Source of the DNA: an uncultured Erysipelotrichaceae bacterium | GTDB lineage: Bacteria; Bacillota_I; Bacilli_A; Erysipelotrichales; Erysipelotrichaceae | Reading direction: 5' to 3' | Assembly: GCA_902766435.1 (NCBI GenBank) | Contig: CACXDM010000092.1 | Coordinates: forward strand, 1-35,077 | DNA length: 35,077 nt | Part shown: positions 7,413 through 14,962 of the stretch, piece by piece | Position numbering within the stretch: position 1 is the stretch's first letter | How the letters are laid out: the number at the start of each line of letters is the position of its first letter | The notes under the pieces: model-generated | The model's input: the letters and a program-made list of their open reading frames with translations, nothing else | Told to the model about the DNA's origin: nothing | The model's database searches: none | Program-made: the position numbers and the translations under genes

Positions 7413-8240
7413 ATGAGCTATAAGTTGATCGTTGCTGATCTGGATGAGACGTTGATCAGCCGTGACCGTACTATCTGCAGAAGGAATATCGAAGCAATCA
7501 AAAAAGCAACGGCTATGGGCGTGAAATTCGTTCCCGCCACCGGCCGCGGCTATAATTCCGTGCATGATACACTGCAGCAGCTGGACCTCTTTGAAAAAGA
7601 GAACCAGTATACGATTTCCTACAACGGCGGAGCCATTACCGAAAACAAAGGGGAAAGACTTCTCTATTTCCAGGGCATCACATTCGAAGAAGCCGAAGCA
7701 CTTTATAAATACGGTCTGCGTTACGATGACATCTGTATGCATGTCTATACGCCGGATCAGGTATGGGTTAAGAACTTTTTCCCGGAGGAAGTTGAATATC
7801 TTGCCGCAAGACAGCCCTGTACCGAGATCTTTGAGGATAATATCGATTTCCTGAAGGAAAAGGATATTGTCAAATTCATCTATATGAACACCGATTACAG
7901 CTATCTGCAGAGAATCGCGGAAGAGGTAAAGGACCTGACAACGAATATGGATGTATCCTATTCCTCCAACCGTTATATGGAAGTCAACCGCAAAGGCGTA
8001 TCCAAAGGAGCGGGACTGCAGAGGCTGTGTGACATTCTCGGTATCGATATCGCCGATACGATTGCCATCGGGGATAACTACAATGACCTTTCCATGATCA
8101 AGGCTGCCGGTCTTGGCGTAGGTGTTGCGAATACGGTGGAGGCCATGAAGGCGGAATGTGATTTCATCACGGAAGCGGACTGTGATGAAGGAGCTGTCGG
8201 GGAAGTGATCGAGAAGTTCATTCTCAGCAAGGCAGATTAA
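7413..8240 (+). CDS. Cof-type HAD-IIB family phosphatase
   Basis: A 275-residue cytoplasmic HAD phosphatase of the Cof/YidA type, which dephosphorylates sugar phosphates, flavin or other small phosphorylated metabolites. Motif I is DLDET with nucleophile Asp9 and Asp11. Motif II is the Thr in PATGRG (near 43). The C2-type cap occupies the middle. Motif III Lys is in NRKGVSKG (near 197) and motif IV is GDNYNDLSM (near 219). Length is normal. A GGAG ribosome site precedes the ATG. An XRE-family regulator starts 14 bases after its stop and probably shares the transcript. Substrate unknown. Confidence 0.93.
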   Translation: MSYKLIVADLDETLISRDRTICRRNIEAIKKATAMGVKFVPATGRGYNSVHDTLQQLDLFEKENQYTISYNGGAITENKGERLLYFQGITFEEAEALYKYGLRYDDICMHVYTPDQVWVKNFFPEEVEYLAARQPCTEIFEDNIDFLKEKDIVKFIYMNTDYSYLQRIAEEVKDLTTNMDVSYSSNRYMEVNRKGVSKGAGLQRLCDILGIDIADTIAIGDNYNDLSMIKAAGLGVGVANTVEAMKAECDFITEADCDEGAVGEVIEKFILSKAD

Positions 8241-8254
8241 CAGAGGAAACATGC

Positions 8255-8590
8255 ATGACGATCGGTGAAAAGATCATCGCATTGTTAAAAGAGACGGGAA
8301 TGACGCAGAAAGAGTTCTCGGTAAGAACCGGAATCCCGCCGACAACCGTCAGTGACTGGAAAGCCAAGAAGCTGAATCCGTCTTCCGATAAGATTCTCGT
8401 GATCTGTGAAGTTCTGGAAATCAGTCCGTATGTTCTGCTTTCCGGATCCGATCCGGCAAAAAGCGCGCCGGAGTCCCTCACGGTATACCGCGGCAGCAAT
8501 GAATATGATCTTGTTTTGGCATATCAGAAACTGGATCAGGAAAAAGCAGCCCGTCTTCTGGGCTACGTGGATTCTCTGAAGCAGGGATAA
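8255..8590 (+). CDS. XRE-family helix-turn-helix transcriptional regulator
   Basis: A 111-residue DNA-binding protein. The first 65 residues are a Cro/C1-type HTH: helix MTIGEKIIALLKETG, then the two recognition-unit helices around TQKEFSVRTG and PPTTVSDWKAKK (about 17-38), and the fourth helix around ISPYVLLSG. The remaining 45 residues hold a short helix (LVLAYQKLDQEKAARLLGYVDSL) of the kind used for dimerisation. The ribosome site GAGGAAAC is well placed before the ATG at 8255. It is the second gene after the HAD phosphatase and ends at the terminator at 8652. Its target is unknown; no operator repeats stand out nearby. Confidence 0.9.
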   Translation: MTIGEKIIALLKETGMTQKEFSVRTGIPPTTVSDWKAKKLNPSSDKILVICEVLEISPYVLLSGSDPAKSAPESLTVYRGSNEYDLVLAYQKLDQEKAARLLGYVDSLKQG

Positions 8591-8651
8591 GACAAAAGAA
8601 AGTACCGGAAAGGCAGACGTATTAAAGAATTTCAATCCCGGAAGGAATGAC

Positions 8652-8685
8652 GGCATAACCGGCATTATGTTGGTTATGCCTTTTT
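8652..8685 (+). terminator. Terminator after the HAD/XRE pair
   Basis: GGCATAACC (8652-8660) pairs with GGTTATGCC (8672-8680) with an 11-base loop, followed by TTTTT. It closes the plus-strand unit 62 bases after the XRE stop. Confidence 0.85.
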
Positions 8686-8903
8686 ATCTGCGCCCAATGA
8701 ACGTTCAATCTTCCGGGCCTGTATTTGTTCATCATATGAGCGGCCACAGCGCAGCCTGCCGGAATAATTCCGGTCAGGGAAGTGGATTTCTTCACTTTCC
8801 CGTGATTGAATATAGGGCGTTGGAAGAAACGCATTATTCAATGCAGGAGCACTATGACTGTTCCATATGCCGATTGGCCGGAACATCACGCGACCCGGCT
8901 GCA
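8686..8903. other. Stretch without a recognisable gene
   Basis: About 220 bases between the terminator and the recognisable GH1 remnant. The minus-strand frame stays open here, but its translation (for example WNSHSAPALNN) does not resemble the missing C-terminal half of a GH1 enzyme or any other family I know. It is probably scrambled or decayed sequence left from the same gene. Confidence 0.4.
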
Positions 8904-9575
8904 GAAGCAGGAAGGGGGAATAGTGACCGCGTGCCTGTACTTCAACATAGTAGTACTTCTGCAGCATTGCCTTCTGGGCATTCAGCACATCATGGGGATC
9001 CGGTGAAGCGGGATATACACCGTTCATACCGATCATACAGCCGATCATTGCGTCATGGTCAATCTCATGACATGCCTTGACTGCCAGAGCGGAAGCGACC
9101 AGCTCGTGGTGAGCGGAAGTATACCTCAGCTTTTCGATATCGTCTCCCTCATTGACCAGTACGGCGCCTTCCTGTACGAGGTGATGCGCGCCCATCTTGA
9201 CGAATTCAGCCTGGTTGTTGATTTCGTTGAATGTCATCCAGTATTTGACTTTGCCCTTGTATCTTTCGAAACATGTTCTTGCATACTTCTCAAAGAAGCC
9301 GATGCATCTTCTGTCCATGAATCCGTTGTACTTGTCAGCCAGATGGTAGGGCATTTCGAAGTGGGACAGGTGATGACAGGTTCGATGCCGAGGTGGTTCG
9401 GGTAGTCTTCACCTTCGAGTACGCCTCTTGTGATGCGGCGCGGTGTCTTTGTGACGTTGTCGCCGGCAGTCATGACGTCAGCGATGGAAATACCCTTTCC
9501 GTCAACGTCCCAGGCACCTTCTGCCTGATGAGCGGCGATGACGACGCCCCACAAAAAGTCTTTTCTGAAACCTAT
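8904..9575 (-). pseudogene. Decayed GH1 6-phospho-beta-glucosidase
   Basis: Remnant of a family 1 glycosidase, which splits phosphorylated beta-glucosides taken up by a PTS. Recognisable pieces in order are [27 protein letters not shown], then [22 protein letters not shown] (with the acid/base Glu of the NEI motif) and QKYYYVEVQARGHY. Four lesions are visible. The start codon is ATA (9573-9575) although a good AGGAGAAA ribosome site remains. YPNH is joined directly to GIEPVIT at about 9390, where family members carry roughly 60 more residues. One base is missing at about 9368, shifting the frame between EPVIT and SHFEM. The C-terminal half with the nucleophile Glu is absent. It stands alone, with no PTS gene beside it. 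Confidence 0.88.
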
Positions 9576-9603
9576 TATATTTTCTCCTTTTTCCGATGAA
9601 TCT

Positions 9604-9612
9604 GTTATAGCA
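9604..9612 (-). promoter_or_regulatory. Relic promoter of the GH1 pseudogene
   Basis: On the minus strand TGCTATAAC is an extended -10, about 29 bases before the mutated ATA start, with the ribosome site between. The control region thus looks better kept than the coding part. Confidence 0.4.
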
Positions 9613-9660
9613 TTATCGATTTTCCGGTGGATTATGATTACACTGTTTTCCGCAAAGAAA

Positions 9661-9669
9661 TGATATATT
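9661..9669 (+). promoter_or_regulatory. Possible extended -10 of the glutaredoxin-like gene
   Basis: TGATATATT is an extended -10-like element 19 bases before the ATG at 9689. The predicted transcript start falls very close to the GGAGG ribosome site, so the leader would be unusually short. No good -35 was found. Confidence 0.3.
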
Positions 9670-9688
9670 GTCTGCGGAGGTACAGGCG

Positions 9689-10003
9689 ATGAAAGTATAC
9701 GGAAGTCCGCTTTGTCCCGACTGCCGGGAATGTAAAGTGAATTTTGACGCGAATCAGGTTGAGTATGAATATATCGATATTACTGCTTCAATGGCAAATC
9801 TGAAGGAGTTTCTGAAACTGAGAGATCATGAGGCGGTGTTTGAAGCCGCAAAGGAAAACGGAAGTGTCGGTATTCCGGCCATATGCAGTGATGAAGGAAT
9901 CACGCTGGACTGGGAAGGATGGCTGACGTCTCATGACAAACAGGTTGTATATCATGAAAACGGTGAGGTGAAAGCCTGCTCGATTGACGGAAAAGGATGT
10001 TAA
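9689..10003 (+). CDS. Glutaredoxin-like thioredoxin-fold protein
   Basis: A 104-residue cytoplasmic protein with a glutaredoxin/NrdH-like start: strand [12 protein letters not shown] with a CPDC redox pair (Cys9, Cys12) and a further Cys16, then the second strand YEYIDIT. The cis-proline loop appears as VGIPAI (near 64). FLKLRD in the middle helix is typical of a small family of glutaredoxin-related proteins of Bacillota. Two more cysteines are near the C-terminus, one of them the last residue. Likely role: thiol-disulfide exchange; partners unknown. The ATG at 9689 is set by GGAGG at 9676-9680. It is a single gene, followed by a terminator shared with the ABC exporter. Confidence 0.85.
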   Translation: MKVYGSPLCPDCRECKVNFDANQVEYEYIDITASMANLKEFLKLRDHEAVFEAAKENGSVGIPAICSDEGITLDWEGWLTSHDKQVVYHENGEVKACSIDGKGC

Positions 10004-10025
10004 AAACCGGCGGACTGCCGGTTTT
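10003..10025. terminator. Bidirectional terminator between glutaredoxin-like gene and ABC exporter
   Basis: AAAACCGGC (10003-10011) and GCCGGTTTT (10017-10025) are perfect arms around GGACT, with A and T flanks for both directions. The exporter ends at 10030 on the minus strand. Confidence 0.85.
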
Positions 10026-10029
10026 ATTG

Positions 10030-11769
10030 TTATGCATGGTTTTCAATCAGAGCGAACTGTGATTCATAGAGATGCCGGTAGAAACCGTTCTGTTTCATCA
10101 GTCCTGCATGATTTCCCTGTTCGATGATCTTACCGTCCTTCATGACGAGGATGATATCGGCATTGCGGATCGTGGACAGACGGTGGGCGACGACGAAGCT
10201 TGTCCGGCCGGCCATCAGTTTGTCAAAGGCTTCCTGAATCTGCAGTTCGGTTCTTGTATCGATACTGGAAGTCGCTTCATCCAGGATCAGCATCGGCGGC
10301 AGACAAAGCATGACTCTTGTGATACAGAGAAGCTGCTTCTGTCCCTGGGAGAGACTGTCATCGGAAATCACGGTATCCAGTCCCTGCGGCATACGCCGGA
10401 TGAATTCCCAGCTGTGGGCTTCCTTTGCGGCCTTGATGATCTCTTCATCCGAGGCATCAGGTCTGCCGAAGGCGATATTGGCTCTGACCGTATCGTTTTT
10501 CAGCCAGGTATCCTGAAGAACCATACCGTAGTTCTTTCTTAAGGAATGCCGGGTGACATCACGGATATCCGTATCATCCACGCTGATGGAACCGTCATCA
10601 ACATCATAGAAACGCATCAGAAGATTGATGAATGTGGTCTTGCCGCAGCCGGTGGGACCGACAAGGGCAATATGCATTCCTTTTCCGGCAGTCAGATTGA
10701 AGTTTTCGATCAGACTGCTGTTTTTGTCATAGCTGAAGGATACATCGTCAATCCGGATATTGCCTTCCGCTTCCGCCATTTCAGCCGGCTTTTCCGGGAT
10801 CTCCTGTTCCTCCTCAATGAAGGCAAATACACGGGAGGCGCAGGCAAGGGCGTTCTGCAGTTCGGTGATGACGGAACTGATGTCATTGAACGGCTTCATA
10901 TACTGGTTGGCATAGCTTAACATGACCGTTAATCCGCCGACCGTAAGATTTCCCTTCAGAATCAGAAACGCGCCGAGGCAGGCAACTGCCGCATAGGTGA
11001 CACTGTTGACGAAGCGGGTTGTGGGATTTGTGATGCTGGAGAAGAACACTGCTTTCTGACTGTAGTTCTGCAGGTCCTTGTTGATCTCGGAGAATCGTTC
11101 TGAGGCAGTCTGCTCATAGCCGAATGCCTTGACGATCTTTTCGTTTCCGATCATCTCTTCAATCAGCGCTGTCTGCTTTCCTCTTGTCTCACTCTGTTTA
11201 CGGAACATCGCGTAGGAGCGGGAAGCGATATATCTTGCCGCAAGAAGACTCAAAGGAGTCAGGACTAAAACGAGAAGGGAGATCGGAACGCTTTTCCGGA
11301 ACATGAAGTACAGTGTGACAAGAATCGTGATGACGCCGGTAAACAATTGGGTAAAACCGAGAAGCAGACCGTCACTGAGCTGATCGACATCGGCGATCAC
11401 CGCGCTCACAATATCTCCTGTCTTACGGCTGTCAAGATAGGAGAGGGGAAGCCCCTGCAGACGCCGGATGGCAATAGCCCGGATATCCCTGACTGTCTGG
11501 AATGCGATACGGTTGTTGATGAGATTCATGATCCATGTGGCAGCTGATGTCAGCAGGATCAGCTTCAGAATCAGGGAAGCCTGTTCTCCTACGGCGCTCA
11601 TATTAACGTTTCCTTCGGAAATGATATGATCGATCATTTCACCGAAAAGGATCGGGATATACAGTGTCAGAACAACGGAAACAGCAGCCAATAGGATACT
11701 GATGATCACAAGGAGTGTATACCGGCGGATAAAGCGCAGCACTTTCATCAATGTATTATTTCCTGACAT
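10030..11769 (-). CDS. Heterodimeric ABC exporter, subunit with complete ATP-hydrolysis residues
   Basis: A 579-residue half-transporter: a six-helix exporter membrane domain (about 15-305) followed by an ATPase domain (about 330-579). Walker A is GPTGCGKTT, Walker B LILDEATSSID with the catalytic Glu, and the switch His is in VAHRLST. The signature, however, reads LSQGQ rather than LSGGQ. With the upstream partner it should form one good and one poor ATP site. The start is the ATG at 11769 behind AAAGGAGG; 55 further in-frame codons upstream belong to the overlap with the partner gene. The start overlaps the partner's last 14 bases, which fits translational coupling. Substrate may be a drug, lipid or peptide and cannot be told. 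Confidence 0.93.
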   Translation of the reverse strand: MSGNNTLMKVLRFIRRYTLLVIISILLAAVSVVLTLYIPILFGEMIDHIISEGNVNMSAVGEQASLILKLILLTSAATWIMNLINNRIAFQTVRDIRAIAIRRLQGLPLSYLDSRKTGDIVSAVIADVDQLSDGLLLGFTQLFTGVITILVTLYFMFRKSVPISLLVLVLTPLSLLAARYIASRSYAMFRKQSETRGKQTALIEEMIGNEKIVKAFGYEQTASERFSEINKDLQNYSQKAVFFSSITNPTTRFVNSVTYAAVACLGAFLILKGNLTVGGLTVMLSYANQYMKPFNDISSVITELQNALACASRVFAFIEEEQEIPEKPAEMAEAEGNIRIDDVSFSYDKNSSLIENFNLTAGKGMHIALVGPTGCGKTTFINLLMRFYDVDDGSISVDDTDIRDVTRHSLRKNYGMVLQDTWLKNDTVRANIAFGRPDASDEEIIKAAKEAHSWEFIRRMPQGLDTVISDDSLSQGQKQLLCITRVMLCLPPMLILDEATSSIDTRTELQIQEAFDKLMAGRTSFVVAHRLSTIRNADIILVMKDGKIIEQGNHAGLMKQNGFYRHLYESQFALIENHA

Positions 11770-13498
11770 CGTCTGCCTCCTTTCTTTCTTCCGGGAACTG
11801 GGAGTAGTAGATCTCCTGATATGTCCGGCAGGAAGCCAGAAGTTCCTGATGTGTTCCCGTTCCGGCAAGTGTGCCGTCATCGAGGACGAGGATCTGATCC
11901 GCATGCATGATCGATGATGCTCTTTGGGAAACAATGAATACGGTTGTATCTTTCAGAGTGCTTAATGCTTTGCGGAGAGCTGCGTCCGTCGCAAAGTCAA
12001 GCGCGCTTGCACTGTCGTCAAGAATCAGGATCGAAGGATTTCTGACTAAAGCTCTGGCAATCGTCAGACGCTGTCTCTGACCGCCGGAAAGATTCCTTCC
12101 GTTCTGTTCAAGTTCGTAATCCAGCTGTCCTTCCTTTCCTTCTATGACTTCTTTGGCCTGGGCCAGTTCCGCCGCTTTCATCAGCTCTTCATCTGTGGCA
12201 TTTTCTCTGCCCCATTTCAGGTTGTCACGGATTGTGCCGGCAAAGAGCACCGCTTTCTGTGGTACGATGCCGATCTCTGAGAGAAGCTCCTGCTGCGGCC
12301 AGTCCTTCACATCCGCACCATTGACCAGAACATGTCCGGAAGTGGCGTCATAGAAACGGGGAATCAGATTCAGCAGGGAAGATTTACCCGAACCGGTGGA
12401 CCCGATGATGCCGGTAACCTGTCCTTTTTTTGCGGTGAAGCTGATATCGGTAAGGCTTTCCGCTCCCGCTTTGGCATAAGTGAAGCAAACGTGATCGAAT
12501 ACGACAGCGTTTTCCGTATCAGAAGCAGCAGGGGAAACAGAGGCATATTTCATGGACGGTTCAGTTTCCAGTACGTCTTTGATTCTTCCGGCACAGGCAA
12601 GGGAACGGTTGATGGTAATGATCAGAGAGGCGAGCTTGATCAGTTCGACGATGATCTGCGCCATGTAGTTGTATAAGGCAACGACATCACCCTGTTTCAG
12701 GATGCCGAGCTGCACCTGCAGGGCGCCTTCACGGATCAGGATAATCGTTGCAATGTTGATAATCGTGTAAGTCAGCGGATTCATCAGCGCCGAGATTCTG
12801 CCGACAAAGAGATTCATGTCGGTTAATGAATTGTTCCGGCGTCCGAACTCTTCAACTTCATCCTCTTCCTTGCGGAAGGCGCGGATGACTCTGACACCGG
12901 TCAGATTTTCCCTGACCGTACTGAGAAGGGAATCAGCTGCGGACTGTACTTTGGCAAACAGAGGGATACTGACAAGCATGATGCCGAAGACGACTGCCAG
13001 AAGAACCGGTATCGCCGCAAGGAAGATGAGCGCGCACTTCACATCAATCGTAAACGCCATGATCATTGCGCCGAATACGATGAAGGGGCTTCTGAGAAGC
13101 AGTCTCAGGGCGAGGTTCAGACCGTTCTGTACCTGATTGATATCCGTAGTCAGACGGTTGATCAGGGTGGATGAACCCTGGGTATCCAGCTCTGTATAAG
13201 AGAAGGAAAGAATATGATCAAACAGCGCCTGACGAAGGGATGAGGCAAAGCCGACGCTTGCCTTTGCCGCAAAGTACTGGGCTGTGATGCTGCAGACAAG
13301 ACTGATCAAGGCAAGAAGCACGAGAATCATCACCTGACGGATAATCAGTGATGTGTCATTGTTCGCTATGCCGTTGTTGATGATGCCGGCAACGACAAGA
13401 GGAACCAGCAGATCAAGAAAAGCCTCCAGCATTTTGAACAGCGGGGCAAGAATACTTTCTTTTGTATAATTTCTGAGATGTGAAGTCAGTTTGTTCAT
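11756..13498 (-). CDS. Heterodimeric ABC exporter, subunit with degenerate ATP site
   Basis: A 580-residue half-transporter with six membrane helices (first about 17-45) and a C-terminal ATPase domain. Walker A GSTGSGKSS and signature LSGGQRQR are intact. Walker B reads ILILDDSASALD, with Asp in place of the catalytic Glu, and the switch histidine is Gln (VSQRASS). This is the usual pattern of the non-hydrolysing half of TM287/288-like and BmrC/BmrD-like exporters: its LSGGQ would complete the working site on the partner. The ATG at 13498 follows CGGAGATT. It is the first gene of a two-gene operon; a divergent HAD gene lies on the other side of the promoter region. Confidence 0.93.
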   Translation of the reverse strand: MNKLTSHLRNYTKESILAPLFKMLEAFLDLLVPLVVAGIINNGIANNDTSLIIRQVMILVLLALISLVCSITAQYFAAKASVGFASSLRQALFDHILSFSYTELDTQGSSTLINRLTTDINQVQNGLNLALRLLLRSPFIVFGAMIMAFTIDVKCALIFLAAIPVLLAVVFGIMLVSIPLFAKVQSAADSLLSTVRENLTGVRVIRAFRKEEDEVEEFGRRNNSLTDMNLFVGRISALMNPLTYTIINIATIILIREGALQVQLGILKQGDVVALYNYMAQIIVELIKLASLIITINRSLACAGRIKDVLETEPSMKYASVSPAASDTENAVVFDHVCFTYAKAGAESLTDISFTAKKGQVTGIIGSTGSGKSSLLNLIPRFYDATSGHVLVNGADVKDWPQQELLSEIGIVPQKAVLFAGTIRDNLKWGRENATDEELMKAAELAQAKEVIEGKEGQLDYELEQNGRNLSGGQRQRLTIARALVRNPSILILDDSASALDFATDAALRKALSTLKDTTVFIVSQRASSIMHADQILVLDDGTLAGTGTHQELLASCRTYQEIYYSQFPEERKEADDVRK

Positions 13499-13513
13499 AA
13501 TAATCTCCGATGT

Positions 13514-13519
13514 ATTATA
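13514..13519 (-). promoter_or_regulatory. -10 box of the ABC exporter operon
   Basis: A perfect TATAAT on the minus strand, 15 bases before the ATG at 13498. The -35 position is weak (TTAAAG or ATTAAA at 16-17 bases). It faces away from the HAD promoter about 80 bases further on. Confidence 0.45.
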
Positions 13520-13597
13520 TTCTACCTTTTTTACTCTTTAATGGGACAAAGGCGGTGTAAAAATATCAAATGTGTTTTTTTGCCGGTCCCGGTAAAG

Positions 13598-13603
13598 TAT
13601 GAT
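13598..13603 (+). promoter_or_regulatory. Possible -10 box of the HAD-MBL-helicase-patatin run
   Basis: TATGAT, with a T-rich -35 region (TTTTTT) at 17-18 bases. It lies 45 bases before the ATG at 13649. Confidence 0.35.
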
Positions 13604-13648
13604 GGTATCAGGAAAAAACCGCGGAGTTACAGCGGCAGGGCAGCAGAG

Positions 13649-14290
13649 ATGAGAAAATATGATTCGGTATTATTTGATCTTGACGGGACACTGACGGATT
13701 CGGGACCGGGCATTATGCGGAGTGCGGCGTATGCCATGAATGAAATGAAAATCATACAGACAAGTGATGAAAGCCTGAGAGTGTTTGTCGGACCTCCGCT
13801 GAAGGATACATTCATGCGGTTCGGTGTGCCGAAGGACCGGGTAGATGAGGCAATTGCGCTTTATCGGAAATGCTATAATGCCGGCGCCAAGTTTGAGAAT
13901 ATTCCTTATCCCGGTATAGAGGATCTGCTGGGGAAGCTGAAGGAAGAGGGTTTCCGTCTGTTTGTGGCGACGTCAAAACCGGAAGAACTGGCAGTTGAAA
14001 TACTGAAGCACTTTTCCATGGACGGGTATTTTGAAGTGATTGCCGGAGCGACGATGGACTATTCACGGGAAAGGAAAGATCAGGTTCTTGCCTGGCTGCT
14101 GCAGACAGCTGATGTCGGAAATGCGGTCATGGTCGGCGATACGGAATATGACGTCAGCGGCGCAAAGGAACACGGTCTTCCTTGTATCGGTGTATCCTGG
14201 GGATACGGGACTGTCGGTAATATGCGGAATGCCGGCGCGCTGCAGATCGTCAATACAATGGAAGAACTGCATGGAGCCCTGCAGGGCTGA
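13649..14290 (+). CDS. HAD phosphatase, phosphoglycolate phosphatase (Gph/PpaX)-like
   Basis: A 213-residue HAD hydrolase with a C1-type helical cap between motif I FDLDGTLTDSG (Asp10, Asp12) and motif II VATSKPE (near 110). Motif III Lys is in ERKDQ (near 142) and motif IV is VGDTEYDV (near 162), followed by GVSWGYG. This pattern is that of phosphoglycolate phosphatase, pyrophosphatase PpaX and similar enzymes; the exact substrate is open. I chose the ATG at 13649 because motif I must lie near the N-terminus, although the ribosome site is weak. The MBL-fold gene begins 31 bases after its stop, with no terminator between. Confidence 0.9.
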   Translation: MRKYDSVLFDLDGTLTDSGPGIMRSAAYAMNEMKIIQTSDESLRVFVGPPLKDTFMRFGVPKDRVDEAIALYRKCYNAGAKFENIPYPGIEDLLGKLKEEGFRLFVATSKPEELAVEILKHFSMDGYFEVIAGATMDYSRERKDQVLAWLLQTADVGNAVMVGDTEYDVSGAKEHGLPCIGVSWGYGTVGNMRNAGALQIVNTMEELHGALQG

Positions 14291-14321
14291 ATATCATAAT
14301 CAGTAAAAGAAGGAGTTGTTT

Positions 14322-14948
14322 ATGTCACAGGTGAAAATCGAATACTTTGGTCATTCCTGCTTCCGGATTACCGGAGACAAAGGATGTGTTGTTTTGGACC
14401 CGTATGAAAAGGGAAGTGTTCCCGGAACGGAGATGCCGGAAGGCATTACGGCCGATGCCGTTTACTGTTCCCACAACCATCACGATCATAATGCGGCAGA
14501 CAGAATTACCCTCAGCGGAAGAACTGCGCCGTTTGAAAGATCGGTAATAACCGTACCTCACGATGATCAGGGCGGTAAGCTGCGCGGGATGTCGGATATC
14601 AATATTCTGAAGAGTGAAGACATTAAAATCGTTCACTTCGGAGATATCGGACGTGATCTTTCGGATGAAGAAGCGAAAGAGCTGGAAGGCGCGGATATCA
14701 TCATGATTCCTGCCGGCGGTCATTTTACAATTGATGCCGCACAGGCTTACCGGATCATGAAGCGTCTTTCTCCCTCACTGACCATCCTGATGCATTTCCG
14801 CAGGGGAAACATGGGATATGATGTCATTGCCGAGATCGGTGATATCAAAAAGGTATTCACTGAGACAGAGGAAACCGGTGTCAGTGAATATGTATATGAA
14901 AAAGGCAGGGATTCCGGCAGGGTCATTACGATGAAACCGGCTGTCTGA
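14322..14948 (+). CDS. Metallo-beta-lactamase-fold hydrolase (UlaG-like)
   Basis: A 208-residue MBL-fold protein of the metal-dependent hydrolase group related to UlaG. It starts with VKIEYFGHSCFRI, then CVVLDPY, and has the metal motif SHNHHDHNA (HxHxDH, about 49-57). A further histidine in IVHFGDIG and the segment IPAGGHFTIDAAQA are typical of the family. It probably binds two metal ions and hydrolyses an ester, lactone or phosphodiester in the cytoplasm; the substrate is unknown. AGGAG stands before the ATG at 14322. The helicase-nuclease gene starts 14 bases after the stop, behind a TATAAT box. Confidence 0.9.
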   Translation: MSQVKIEYFGHSCFRITGDKGCVVLDPYEKGSVPGTEMPEGITADAVYCSHNHHDHNAADRITLSGRTAPFERSVITVPHDDQGGKLRGMSDINILKSEDIKIVHFGDIGRDLSDEEAKELEGADIIMIPAGGHFTIDAAQAYRIMKRLSPSLTILMHFRRGNMGYDVIAEIGDIKKVFTETEETGVSEYVYEKGRDSGRVITMKPAV

Positions 14949-14950
14949 TA

Positions 14951-14956
14951 TATAAT
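14951..14956 (+). promoter_or_regulatory. TATAAT box six bases before the helicase start
   Basis: A perfect TATAAT at 14951-14956, just after the MBL stop, with six bases to the ATG at 14963. The transcript would begin at or beside the start codon. The -35 region is weak. There is no Shine-Dalgarno sequence before this ATG. Confidence 0.45.
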
Positions 14957-14962
14957 GGTTTC

